This document shows positions 18,966-27,832 of a stretch of 64,000 nucleotides of DNA, in pieces. Under the pieces are notes generated by a model. The model made no database searches, was not told the DNA's origin, and worked only from the letters and a program-made list of their open reading frames with translations. The position numbers were made by a program, and so were the translations under genes. Origin of the DNA: Bradyrhizobium sp. (GTDB taxonomy: Bacteria; Pseudomonadota; Alphaproteobacteria; Rhizobiales; Xanthobacteraceae); NCBI RefSeq assembly GCF_016219575.1, contig NZ_JACRMG010000009.1, forward strand, positions 1 to 64,000, read 5' to 3'. The number at the start of each line of letters is the position of its first letter. Positions within the stretch are counted from its first letter, which is position 1.

Positions 18966-18996
18966 AAAAAGGCCCGGGCAGCGCCCGGGCCTTTTT
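18966..18996. terminator. Bidirectional rho-independent terminator between hpnG and hpnH
   Basis: Perfect 14-bp arms AAAAAGGCCCGGGC (18966-18979) and GCCCGGGCCTTTTT (18983-18996) around a 3-base loop. The GC-rich stem has A-runs and T-runs on both sides, so it serves both the hpnC-hpnG operon (+) and the ispH-hpnH side (-). Confidence 0.93.
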
Positions 18997-19021
18997 GGTT
19001 TCTGACGGGATACCGCGGCGA

Positions 19022-20194
19022 TCAGGCAGCTGTGGAGGCCTTCTGCTGGGCGAGCTTGTCGGCCTTCTGCCGGGCGGCGAGCGCCTCGTCGTGGCGGATC
19101 TCCGAGAGCCTCTTCTCGACCTGCTCGGCGAACACGTACTGTGCCGGGCGCTGCCTGGAGAGATCGATCTCCGGCGCCATGGGGCCTTCGGTCTTGATGC
19201 CGCGCAGCGCCACCCAGGCCGCCTTGAGCGGGTTGTTGAATGCGGCGGTCGCAGCGGTCGGCTCGTAGCCGCAATGCGCCATGCAGTTGGCGCACTTTTC
19301 GTACTTGCCGGTGCCGTAGGAATCCCAGTCGGTGGTTTCCATCAGCTCCTTGAAGGTCTTGGCGTAGCCTTCGCCGAGCAGATAGCAGGGCTTCTGCCAG
19401 CCGAAGATATTGCGCGCCGGCATGCCCCACGGCGTGCACTCGTACTCCTGGTTGCCGGCGAGGAAATCGAGGAACAGGCTGGAGTGCATGAAATTCCACT
19501 TCTTGCCCTTGCCGAGCGCGAAGACGTCGCGGAACAGCTTCTTGGTCTTGGTGCGGTTGAGGAAGTGTTCTTGGTCGGGCGCGCGCTCATAGGCGTAGCC
19601 CGGCGACATCGACACGCCGACGCCGAGCTCGGTGGTGAGGTCGAGGAATTTCGCGATCTCTTCCGCCGGATGGCCATCGAAGATGGTGGCGTTGACGTTG
19701 ACCGTGAAGCCGCGATCCTTCGCCGCCTTGATGGCGGACACCGCGCGGTCGAACACGCCCTTCTGCGACACCGCCTTGTCGTGATGGTCCTTCAGGCCGT
19801 CGAGATGCACCGAGAAGAACAGATAGGGCGAGGGCTCGAACAGGTCGAGCTTCTTCTCCAGCAGCAGCGCATTGGTGCAGAGCGAGACGAACTTCTTGCG
19901 TGCGACGAGGCCGCGCACGATCTCGCCGATCTCCTTGTGGATCAGCGGCTCGCCGCCGGGGATCGCCACCATCGGTGCGCCGCATTCCTCGGCCGCATCC
20001 CAGCACTCCTGCGCCGTCATGCGGCGGTTGAGGATGGCGTCGGGATAATCGATCTTGCCGCAGCCGACGCAGGCGAGGTTGCAGCGGAACAGCGGCTCCA
20101 GCATCAGCACGAGGGGATAGCGCTTGCGGCCAAGCAGCTTCTGCTTGAGCAAATAACCGCCGATACGCATTTCCTTGAAGAAGGGTATTGCCAT
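19022..20194 (-). CDS. hpnH: Adenosylhopane synthase, radical SAM
   Basis: 390 residues. Radical SAM cluster motif CNLACVGC (Cys38, Cys42, Cys45), MVAIPGGEPLIH, then a DUF3463-type C-terminal part with extra cysteines (KCANCMAHCGY). It adds a 5'-deoxyadenosyl group to diploptene, the first step of side-chain building. The start at 20194 gives the conserved MAIPFFKEMRIGGYLLKQKL head. ispH lies 41 bases upstream in the same direction, so the two form a small operon convergent with hpnG. Confidence 0.96.
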   Translation of the reverse strand: MAIPFFKEMRIGGYLLKQKLLGRKRYPLVLMLEPLFRCNLACVGCGKIDYPDAILNRRMTAQECWDAAEECGAPMVAIPGGEPLIHKEIGEIVRGLVARKKFVSLCTNALLLEKKLDLFEPSPYLFFSVHLDGLKDHHDKAVSQKGVFDRAVSAIKAAKDRGFTVNVNATIFDGHPAEEIAKFLDLTTELGVGVSMSPGYAYERAPDQEHFLNRTKTKKLFRDVFALGKGKKWNFMHSSLFLDFLAGNQEYECTPWGMPARNIFGWQKPCYLLGEGYAKTFKELMETTDWDSYGTGKYEKCANCMAHCGYEPTAATAAFNNPLKAAWVALRGIKTEGPMAPEIDLSRQRPAQYVFAEQVEKRLSEIRHDEALAARQKADKLAQQKASTAA

Positions 20195-20235
20195 TTCGAA
20201 GCGTTCTTTCTTGCACTTAAGTCGTCAGAGTTGAA

Positions 20236-21162
20236 TCAGCCCGCAGTCAGTTCGGCCGGAAGCCGGAACTCGATATTCTCTTCCCGCCCGGGCAGCACCG
20301 ACACCGTCACCGGCCCGATGCGCCGCAAGGCCTCGATCACGTCGTCCACCAGCACCTCGGGCGCCGAGGCGCCGGCGGTGATGCCGACAGCTTTGGCGTC
20401 CTTCAGCCACTCCGCGTTGAGCTCGCTGCCGTCGGCAATCAGGTAGCTCGGAACGCCGACCTCGGTGCCGATCTCGCGCAGACGGTTGGAGTTGGAACTG
20501 TTGGCGGCGCCCACCACCAGGATAACGTCGACGAGCTTGCTCAGGTCCCTTACCGCGGATTGGCGGTTCTGTGTCGCATAGCAGATATCCCGGGTATCCG
20601 GGCCTTGAATGTCTGTAAAGCGTGCGTGAAGGGCGGCGATGATGTCCCTGGTGTCGTCCACGCTGAGGGTGGTCTGGGTGATGTAGGCGACCGGGGTATC
20701 CTTCGGCAGGGTGAGCGCGGCGACCTCGTCGACGTTCTGGACCAGCAGCACGGGCCCCGGGACCTGGCCCATGGTGCCCTCGACCTCGGGATGGCCGGCG
20801 TGGCCGATCAGGATCAGCGAGCGCCCCTTGGACACGTAGCGCTTGCCCTGATTGTGAACTTTCGTGACCAGCGGGCAGGTGGCGTTGAGCACCGGCAGGT
20901 TGCGGGCGGCGGCTTCTTCCTCGACGCTGCGGGCCACGCCATGGGCGGAAAATACGGTCACCGCGAGCGGCGGAACTTCGGACAGATCCTCGACGAAGAT
21001 CGCGCCCTTGTTCTTGAGGCTCTCGACCACGTATTTGTTGTGCACGATCTCGTGCCGGACATAGACCGGCGGGCCGTATTTTTCGAGTGCGCGTTCTACG
21101 ATCTCGATGGCGCGCACGACACCGGCGCAAAAGCCGCGGGGCTGCGCAAGATACACCTGCAT
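20236..21162 (-). CDS. ispH: 4-Hydroxy-3-methylbut-2-enyl diphosphate reductase
   Basis: 308 residues. The three cluster-binding cysteines are in place: PRGFCAGV (Cys12), NATCPLV (Cys96) and DICYATQNR (Cys194); the first two have the same numbers as in E. coli IspH, which supports the start at 21162 over longer ones at 21210 or 21288. Also [11 protein letters not shown] and NSSNSNRL. It makes isopentenyl and dimethylallyl diphosphate in the last step of the MEP pathway. Placement with hpnH suggests it feeds precursor into hopanoids; whether another ispH exists elsewhere cannot be seen here. Confidence 0.95.
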   Translation of the reverse strand: MQVYLAQPRGFCAGVVRAIEIVERALEKYGPPVYVRHEIVHNKYVVESLKNKGAIFVEDLSEVPPLAVTVFSAHGVARSVEEEAAARNLPVLNATCPLVTKVHNQGKRYVSKGRSLILIGHAGHPEVEGTMGQVPGPVLLVQNVDEVAALTLPKDTPVAYITQTTLSVDDTRDIIAALHARFTDIQGPDTRDICYATQNRQSAVRDLSKLVDVILVVGAANSSNSNRLREIGTEVGVPSYLIADGSELNAEWLKDAKAVGITAGASAPEVLVDDVIEALRRIGPVTVSVLPGREENIEFRLPAELTAG

Positions 21163-21592
21163 CGAACTGCCGTTACGCAAATTGCACCACATCCATCTTG
21201 AAGCCTCCATGCGGGCGGACCTTGCAGTTATCGGCTGCAATATCCGCACCATACGGTTCCCGCGCCCAATCCCTGGTTCCAAGCGCATGGAAGCACACGG
21301 CTTTGTGTCAAAAAATACGGCTCGGGGAAAGGCGGATTGCGAAATGGTCGCAGCTGGAATGGAAATTGGAGGTATAATAGTAAAGCCAGATTAGCTCCAT
21401 CCTCTCCGGATCGTCACTTTTACGCCGGGAGGGGTGAGCTATATCAACTCGCTCGATGCGATTTGGGTCTGTTTCGCAACCACGCTGACGTTCCCGCGCG
21501 GAAGTAACCAAAACAAGCAATAGGCCGGTCGATGGAACTCCGCTAGATAGCGGGCGTTTCCGGCAGGCCTCCTGAGATCAGAAAGAAACGAT
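21163..21592. other. Divergent promoter region between ispH and hpnN
   Basis: 430 bases with no convincing gene. A perfect TATAAT is at 21373-21378 on the plus strand, but no good -35 box lies 17 bases upstream. The piece between 21163 and 21288 is open in the ispH frame and could be a longer ispH N-terminus. Just before hpnN, a three-codon frame ATG-TGC-TGA (21591-21599) overlaps the hpnN GTG. Confidence 0.4.
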
Positions 21593-24181
21593 GTGCTGAC
21601 CAATACCGTTGTCTCGATTGTAAAGGCTTGCACGCGCTTCGCTCCCTTGGTCCTTGCTCTCTCGCTCCTGCTCTCGGTGGCGTCGAGCATCTATGCGGCC
21701 CGGCATTTTGCCATCAACACCGACATCAACACGCTGATCTCGCCCGATCTCGACTGGCGCAAGCGCGACATCCAGTTCGAGCGCGCCTTCGATCGCGAAA
21801 AACTGATCCTCGCCGTGGTCGAGGCGCCGACGCCGGAACTCGCCGGCTCCGCCGCCAATGCGCTGGCCGAAAAGCTCAAGGCCGACACCCGGAATTTAGA
21901 GGCGGTGCAGCCGCTCGGTTCCGGCGAGTTCTTCGCCAGGAACGGCCTCTTGTTCCTGCCGACCGAGGACGTTGCCAGGACGACGGGCCAGATGGAGGCA
22001 TCCGCGCCGCTGATCGAGATCATGGCGGGCGATCCCTCGATCCGCGGCCTCACCGGCGCGCTGGAGACGGGACTGGCCGGCGTCAAGCGCGGTCAGGCCA
22101 ATCTCGACAATGCGGCGCGGCCCTTCACCTACATTTCGGAGACGGTCGAGAAGGTCCTGGCCAAGGACAATCCGGCGTTCTCCTGGCGCGAGCTGGTGAG
22201 TCCGAAGCCGCTCACCGACGCCGACAAGCGTTCCTTCATCGAGGTCAAGCCGATCATCGACTATGAAGCACTGGAGCCGGGCAAGAACGCCACCGACGCG
22301 ATCCGCAAAGCCGCCTCCGAGCTGAAATTCGCCGAGGACTATCACGCCCGCGTCCGCCTGACCGGGCCGATCCCGATCGCCAACGAGGAATATTCGACGG
22401 TCCAGGAGGGCGCCATCATCAACGGGATCGGCACGGTTCTCATCGTGCTGGTGATCCTGTGGCTGGCGCTGCATTCGACGAAGATCATCTTCGCCGTTTT
22501 CGTGAACCTGTTCATCGGGCTCGCCGTCACCACCGCCGTCGGCCTGTGGCTGGTGGGATCGCTGAACCTGCTGTCGATCGCGTTCGCGGTGCTGTTCGTC
22601 GGCCTCGGCGTTGATTTCGGCATCCAGTTCAGCGTGCGCTACCGCTCCGAGCGCTTCAAGAACGACGATCTGGCCGAGGCGCTGGCGGAAGGCGCGCGGC
22701 GTTCCGCGGTGCCGCTGTCGCTGGCGGCGATGGCGACCGCTGCCGGCTTCCTCTGCTTCCTGCCGACCGACTACCGGGGCATTGCCGAACTCGGCAAGAT
22801 CGCCGGCGCCGGCATGCTGGTCGCCTTCATCTCCAGCATCACCGCGCTGCCGGCGCTGCTGAAGCTGCTCAACCCGCCCGGCGAAGACGATCCGGTCGGC
22901 TATGCCTTCCTCGCGCCGGTCGACAAGTTCCTGGAAGACTATCGCGTGCCGATCATCGTCGGCACGCTGCTGGTCGCGGTCGCCGGCCTGCCGCTGCTCT
23001 ACTTCATGAAGTTCGACTTCAACCCGATCAACCTGCGCAATCCCCATGTCGAGTCGATCGGCACCTTCCTCGATTTGCGCAAGGATCCCAACACCGGCGC
23101 CAACGCCGTCAACGTGCTGACCCATTCGGAAGCCGACGCCAAGAAGATCGAGGCCAAGCTCGAGAAGCTGCCGGAAGTCGCCAGCGTGCGCTCGCTCGAC
23201 AGCTTCGTGCCGGCGGACCAGCCGGCAAAGCTCAAGCTGATCGAGAAGGCGGCAAAAGTCCTGATGCCGGTGCTCAACCCGGATTCGGTCGATGCTGCGC
23301 CGTCGGATCAGGAAAACGTGGAGTCGCTGAAGAGCTCGGTCGATGCGCTCCGCAAGACCGCGGGCGACGGCAAGGGACCGGGCGCGGTCGCCTCGCGCCG
23401 CCTGGCGGACGCCCTGCAAAAGCTCGCCGACGCCGATCAGGCGACGCGCGACAAGGCACAGAACATATTTGTCGAACCGCTAAAGACGACGCTGGACGGG
23501 CTTAAGAGCCTGTTGTCGGCGCAGCCGGTCACGCTGAAGGACCTGCCGCACGAGCTGGTGGACGCCTGGAAGGCCAAGGACGGCCTGATCCGCGTCGAGG
23601 CGCTGCCGAAGGGCGACCCCAACGACAATGACAATCTGCGCAGGTTCGCCGATGCGGTGCTGGCGGCCGAGCCGACCGCGATCGGCGGCCCGGTGTCGAT
23701 CCTGAAATCCGGCGACACCATCGTGAAGGCGTTCATCCACGCCGGCATCTGGTCGCTGGTGGTGATCAGCGTGCTGCTCTGGATCACCTTGCGCCGCTTC
23801 ACCGACGTGCTGATGACGCTGGTGCCGCTGCTGGTGGCCGGCGCGGTAACGCTGGAAATCTGCGTGCTGATCGGCCTGCCGCTCAACTTCGCCAATATCG
23901 TCGCGCTGCCGCTGCTGCTCGGCATCGGCGTCGCCTTCAAGATCTACTATGTGGTGGCGTGGCGCTCGGGCAGGACCAACCTGCTGCAGACGTCGCTGAC
24001 GCGCGCGATCTTCTTCAGTGCGCTGACCACGGCCACTGCGTTCGGCAGCCTGTGGCTTTCCAGCCATCCCGGCACCGCGAGCATGGGCAAGCTGCTTGCG
24101 CTATCGCTCGTGACCACGCTCGCGGCGGTGCTGTTGTTCCAGCCTGCGCTGATGGGCAAGCCGCGCGATATCAGCGAGTAG
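21593..24181 (+). CDS. hpnN: Hopanoid transporter HpnN, RND/MMPL family
   Basis: 862 residues. One N-terminal helix (about 15-35), a large periplasmic domain, helices at about 280-430 (including LLSIAFAVLFVGLGVDFGIQ), a second large loop rich in charged helices, and a final helix set from about 715. HpnN moves hopanoids from the inner to the outer membrane. The GTG start at 21593 matches the family head (LTNTVVSIVKACTRFAP). An ATG two bases earlier is in another frame and stops after one codon. It lies divergent from ispH-hpnH and its end overlaps the next gene (minus strand) by 11 bases. Confidence 0.93.
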   Translation: MLTNTVVSIVKACTRFAPLVLALSLLLSVASSIYAARHFAINTDINTLISPDLDWRKRDIQFERAFDREKLILAVVEAPTPELAGSAANALAEKLKADTRNLEAVQPLGSGEFFARNGLLFLPTEDVARTTGQMEASAPLIEIMAGDPSIRGLTGALETGLAGVKRGQANLDNAARPFTYISETVEKVLAKDNPAFSWRELVSPKPLTDADKRSFIEVKPIIDYEALEPGKNATDAIRKAASELKFAEDYHARVRLTGPIPIANEEYSTVQEGAIINGIGTVLIVLVILWLALHSTKIIFAVFVNLFIGLAVTTAVGLWLVGSLNLLSIAFAVLFVGLGVDFGIQFSVRYRSERFKNDDLAEALAEGARRSAVPLSLAAMATAAGFLCFLPTDYRGIAELGKIAGAGMLVAFISSITALPALLKLLNPPGEDDPVGYAFLAPVDKFLEDYRVPIIVGTLLVAVAGLPLLYFMKFDFNPINLRNPHVESIGTFLDLRKDPNTGANAVNVLTHSEADAKKIEAKLEKLPEVASVRSLDSFVPADQPAKLKLIEKAAKVLMPVLNPDSVDAAPSDQENVESLKSSVDALRKTAGDGKGPGAVASRRLADALQKLADADQATRDKAQNIFVEPLKTTLDGLKSLLSAQPVTLKDLPHELVDAWKAKDGLIRVEALPKGDPNDNDNLRRFADAVLAAEPTAIGGPVSILKSGDTIVKAFIHAGIWSLVVISVLLWITLRRFTDVLMTLVPLLVAGAVTLEICVLIGLPLNFANIVALPLLLGIGVAFKIYYVVAWRSGRTNLLQTSLTRAIFFSALTTATAFGSLWLSSHPGTASMGKLLALSLVTTLAAVLLFQPALMGKPRDISE

Positions 24182-24794
24182 ACCCCGCCACGTCGGCGAG
24201 CAGGCAGATGTCGCCGACGCTGTCCTTTGGCTGTACGGCCGCCTGCTTTTGTGCCGGCGCAGTCGAGCCGGTGGTTTTCGGGGCGGGGGCCGCGGCTTGC
24301 GGCTGTGCAGGCGAGGCCTTCGTACCCTTGGCCATGCTGTTGGCGGGGCTCGAGGGGATCGGCGGACCGACGCGTGCCCAGGTCTCGCCGCCGCAGAGAA
24401 AGCCGAGCACGCAGCCCTGAATCTCGAGCTGGTCGGTGCCGACCGGCTTGATGGTTGAAGAGTAGGTCTGGCCGTCCTTGGCGTTGTAGACTTGGCCTTC
24501 CCAGGCATCGACGCCCGGCTTCTTCTTCATGGCAAGCAGGATCGGCATGCCGAGCGTCGGCCGGTTCTGCCGGGCCGGATCGGGATTGTTCGAGTCGCGC
24601 CCGCCCGGGGTCTTCTCCCAGGACACCACGCCCCACATGTTGCCGTTGCACTGGGCGACGCGAATGTTGGCGACGCCGTCGGCGACCCGCCAGTCGCCGG
24701 TGGGGTCGGCCGCGAGGGCCGAGCATGTGCCTGTCGCGAGAATTAATCCTGCTTGGGCTATTGTGCGCGCGAGCGATCTTGGGCAGTGCAACAT
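24171..24794 (-). CDS. DUF2147-type secreted protein
   Basis: 207 residues: signal peptide with cleavage near SALAA (about residue 28), then a DUF2147 domain (PTGDWRVADGVANIRVAQCN, GMPILLAMKK, GQVYNAKDGQTYSS, LEIQGCVLGFLCGGETWARV), then an Ala/Pro/Lys-rich tail. The family is periplasmic and of unknown function; some members lie next to lipid genes. It sits on the opposite strand between hpnN and hpnO, its 3' end overlapping hpnN. Confidence 0.8.
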   Translation of the reverse strand: MLHCPRSLARTIAQAGLILATGTCSALAADPTGDWRVADGVANIRVAQCNGNMWGVVSWEKTPGGRDSNNPDPARQNRPTLGMPILLAMKKKPGVDAWEGQVYNAKDGQTYSSTIKPVGTDQLEIQGCVLGFLCGGETWARVGPPIPSSPANSMAKGTKASPAQPQAAAPAPKTTGSTAPAQKQAAVQPKDSVGDICLLADVAGSTR

Positions 24795-24893
24795 GGTCCG
24801 AACCTATGCTTATGTGGCTGGTCTAGCGGGGTCAAAACGCCGCATTTGGTGTTTTCAGTTGACGAAACAGCCATCAACCGAAGTAAGTAGCCA

Positions 24894-26288
24894 ATGGCCT
24901 TAGATTCCAATTTTGACGTTTCCGAGATGTTTGCGGCGCGCGAGTCGCAGCGCAGCGCCATGCATACACGGCACCTCAACGAGCAGTTCGTGCGCGTGCT
25001 GAAGACGATCGGCTATGACGTCGGATTCCAGAAGGGCCAGGGCCAGTACCTCTATGACCGGGCCGGCGACAAATATCTCGATTTGCTGAGCGGATTCGGC
25101 GTTTTCGCGATCGGCCGCAACCATCCGGCGCTGCGCCAGGCCCTCAAGAGCGTGCTCGACGCGGACATGCCCAATCTGGTGCAGTTCGACGTCTCCACGC
25201 TCGCCGGCATCCTGGCCGAGCGGCTGCTGGAATATGTGCCATATCTGGACAAGGTGTTTTTCGCCAATTCCGGCGCCGAAACGGTCGAGGCGGCGATCAA
25301 GTTTGCGCGCGGCGCGACAGGGCGTCCCGGCATCGTCTATTGCAGCCATGCGTTCCACGGCCTGTCCTATGGCGCGCTGTCGCTGACGGACGATCCCAAC
25401 TTCCGCCTCGGCTTCGAGCCGCTGCTGCCGGGCTGCACGCCTGTTCCCTTCAACGACCTTGCAGCGCTGGAGCGCGCGCTGTCGTCGAAGCAGGTAGCGG
25501 CCTTCATCGTCGAACCGATCCAGGGCAAGGGCGTCAATCTTCCGAGCGACGAGTTCCTGCCCGGCGCGCTGGCGCTGTGCCGCAAATACGGCACGCTGTT
25601 CGTCGCCGATGAGATCCAGACCGGTATCGGCCGCACCGGCAAGTTCCTCGCGGTGGAACACTGGAACGTCGAGCCCGACATGGTGCTGCTCGCAAAGGCG
25701 CTGTCGGGCGGCCACGTTCCCGTCGGCGCGCTGCTGACGCGCAAGAACATCTTCGACAAGATCTTCAATCAAATGGACCGCGCCGTCGTGCACGGCTCGA
25801 CCTTCGCAAAGAACGATCTAGCGATGGCCGCCGGCATTGCCACGCTGGAGGTGATCAAGGCAGAGAACCTGATCGAGAAGGCCGCCAGGCGCGGCGCCGA
25901 GCTGCAGATGGCGCTGACGCGGCTGGTGCCGGGCTACGAGCTGTTGAAGGAAGTTCGCGGCAAGGGATTGATGCTCGGCGTCGAGTTCGGCGCGCCGAAA
26001 TCGCTGCGGCTGAAGGCGTCGTGGAACGTGCTGGAGACCGCCAACAAGGGCCTGTTCTGCCAGCTCATCACCGTGCCGCTGTTCAAGGACCACAAGATCC
26101 TCACGCAAGTCGCCGGCCACGGCAGCCACACCATCAAGCTCTTGCCGCCGCTCGTGATCACGGAAGAGGACTGCAACTGGATCGCCACCTCGTTCGACGA
26201 GGTGATCGCCGCCAGCCACAAGGTGCCCGGCGCAATCTGGTCGCTCGGCAAGACGCTGGTCGACAACGCCGTGCGGAAGTCGGCGTAG
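24894..26288 (+). CDS. hpnO: Hopanoid aminotransferase (aminobacteriohopanetriol synthesis)
   Basis: 464 residues, class III PLP aminotransferase of the ornithine/acetylornithine type. Motifs: ANSGAETVEAAIKFAR, CSHAFHGLSYGALSLT, VADEIQTGIGRTGKF and LLAKALSGG with PLP lysine at about 268. In hopanoid clusters HpnO aminates the C-35 end of the ribosyl-derived side chain to give aminobacteriohopanetriol. Assignment rests on the family plus its position behind hpnN. It is followed by a REPIN, which may end the transcript. Confidence 0.88.
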   Translation: MALDSNFDVSEMFAARESQRSAMHTRHLNEQFVRVLKTIGYDVGFQKGQGQYLYDRAGDKYLDLLSGFGVFAIGRNHPALRQALKSVLDADMPNLVQFDVSTLAGILAERLLEYVPYLDKVFFANSGAETVEAAIKFARGATGRPGIVYCSHAFHGLSYGALSLTDDPNFRLGFEPLLPGCTPVPFNDLAALERALSSKQVAAFIVEPIQGKGVNLPSDEFLPGALALCRKYGTLFVADEIQTGIGRTGKFLAVEHWNVEPDMVLLAKALSGGHVPVGALLTRKNIFDKIFNQMDRAVVHGSTFAKNDLAMAAGIATLEVIKAENLIEKAARRGAELQMALTRLVPGYELLKEVRGKGLMLGVEFGAPKSLRLKASWNVLETANKGLFCQLITVPLFKDHKILTQVAGHGSHTIKLLPPLVITEEDCNWIATSFDEVIAASHKVPGAIWSLGKTLVDNAVRKSA

Positions 26289-26296
26289 GGCCTCTC

Positions 26297-26414
26297 GTAG
26301 GGCGGATTAGCGAAGCGTAATCCGCCGCCCGCCTCACAATTCGTCATCGGCGGATTACGCCTTGCACCTTCGCTTGTTGAGCCAGAGTGCATGGGATCGG
26401 CTAATCCGCCCTAC
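26297..26414. repeat. REPIN, same family as the RAYT-flanking REPs
   Basis: The outer 14 bases GTAGGGCGGATTAG (26297-26310) and CTAATCCGCCCTAC (26401-26414) are perfect reverse complements. Each end carries its own hairpin with GGCGGATTA/TAATCCGCC arms (26302-26326 and 26349-26410). This two-REP inverted unit has the same core as the REPs at 42864 and 43456 beside the transposase gene. It lies 8 bases behind hpnO. Confidence 0.85.
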
Positions 26415-26484
26415 GATGTTCGGCCGCAGTTTCGACGGATCCGCTCGATATTGCTTTCGCTGAACGAACAATGAGGAGCATCCC

Positions 26485-26889
26485 ATGCGCATTACCGGCG
26501 GCTGTCATTGCGGGGCGATCCGCTACCAGGTGGAAGGCGATCTGATCGTGCATGCGCTGTGTCATTGCAGCGATTGCCGCCGCCACGCCGGCGCGCCGAT
26601 GGTGGGCTGGACGATGTATGCCGAGGACTCGGTCAAGGTGACGCAGGGCGAGCCGAAGATTTATGCGTCTTCCGAGCACGGCCGCCGGCATTTTTGCGCC
26701 AATTGCGGCACCGGTCTCTTCTACAGCAATGCGAACATGCTGCCGGGGATCATCGACGTGCAGAGCGCGACCTACGACGATCCCGATGCCGTTCCGGCAG
26801 CGGTGCATATCCAGATTGCCGAGCGCATCGGCTGGATGGAACGCGCGCACGAATTGCCGGCATTCGAGCGGTATCCGCCGCAGGCGTAG
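26485..26889 (+). CDS. GFA-family (glutathione-dependent formaldehyde-activating-like) protein
   Basis: 134 residues. Zinc-binding cysteines of the GFA fold are seen: GGCHCGAIRY, HCSDCRRH and FCANCGTGLFY. The family binds zinc, and some members are reported to act on glutathione adducts; the substrate is not predictable. GAGGAG about 8 bases before the ATG supports the start. Confidence 0.9.
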   Translation: MRITGGCHCGAIRYQVEGDLIVHALCHCSDCRRHAGAPMVGWTMYAEDSVKVTQGEPKIYASSEHGRRHFCANCGTGLFYSNANMLPGIIDVQSATYDDPDAVPAAVHIQIAERIGWMERAHELPAFERYPPQA

Positions 26890-26930
26890 CCGCGCCATCG
26901 CACGGCGCATCAGGGCATCCTCAGAATAGC

Positions 26931-27830
26931 TCAGCCTACCGCACCGCCGTCGAACTCGCACAGCGCCCGCAGCACCAGCTGCGGCGCTTCCTGCACCACG
27001 CAATGGTCGAAGCCATCGAACTGCAACTCGCTGACATCGGGAATCAGCGAAACGGCGCGCGAGGCCATATCCTTGTAGACGCGCCAGGATTTCTCGGAGG
27101 TCGTGACGCGCACGGGGCAATCGATTCCGGCGAGCCACATGAAGGGGTTGCCGCGCGCGTCCCCCTTGTAGACCTGCTCCATCGTCTCGATGATCGGCCG
27201 CAGCACCGCCGACTCGATTTCCGGCGTGCAACGCAGCCGCACCCGGCCGTTTTCGACCGGCGCAAAGCCGCTCCGGATGAAGGCCCACAGCGAAGTCTCG
27301 GTCCAGTTCGCAAAGGCGGGGGCGGCGCGGAAGCGCGCGAAGGCGGCGTCGAAACTGTCGAATTCGGCCTGGCGGCGCAGCACGCCCTCGACGGAGAAGC
27401 GGCCGCCTTCGCTCAATTCGCCGTCGCGCGCCGCGCGCGGATCCATCGCCGTCGGCTCCATCACGAACAGCCGCCTGAAGCGATCCGGCAAGAGCTTTGC
27501 CGACAACAGCAGGTCGGTGGCGCCGGCGCTGTGCCCGATGCCGTAGATGTCGCGCAGGCCGAGCGCGTCGACGATCCGGCAGACGTCGTCGGCGTAGTCG
27601 ATGAAGTGATAGCGATCCGCCGCCGGCTTGTGGCTCTCGCCATGACCGCGGCGATCGACGCCGTATACGGTGTAGTCCGAAGCGAGATCGCGCGCGAGCT
27701 CGTCCCAGACGTCGGCGCAGAAGCCGGTGCCGTGCAGCAGCAGCGCAGGCGGCTTGCCTGCGTCGCCCCATTGCACCAGCGCAATGCGGTCCTCGGCGGA
27801 CCCGATCGAAAAGCGGCGCTTGGGCATCAT
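26931..27830 (-). CDS. Alpha/beta hydrolase
   Basis: 299 residues. Oxyanion region LLHGTGFCADVWDE, nucleophile elbow GHSAGA, and a C-terminal FDHCVVQEAPQ with the likely catalytic histidine. It starts 2 bases behind the GMC oxidoreductase stop, so the two are translationally coupled and probably act on the same compound. The substrate is unknown. Confidence 0.85.
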   Translation of the reverse strand: MMPKRRFSIGSAEDRIALVQWGDAGKPPALLLHGTGFCADVWDELARDLASDYTVYGVDRRGHGESHKPAADRYHFIDYADDVCRIVDALGLRDIYGIGHSAGATDLLLSAKLLPDRFRRLFVMEPTAMDPRAARDGELSEGGRFSVEGVLRRQAEFDSFDAAFARFRAAPAFANWTETSLWAFIRSGFAPVENGRVRLRCTPEIESAVLRPIIETMEQVYKGDARGNPFMWLAGIDCPVRVTTSEKSWRVYKDMASRAVSLIPDVSELQFDGFDHCVVQEAPQLVLRALCEFDGGAVG

Positions 27831-27832
27831 GG

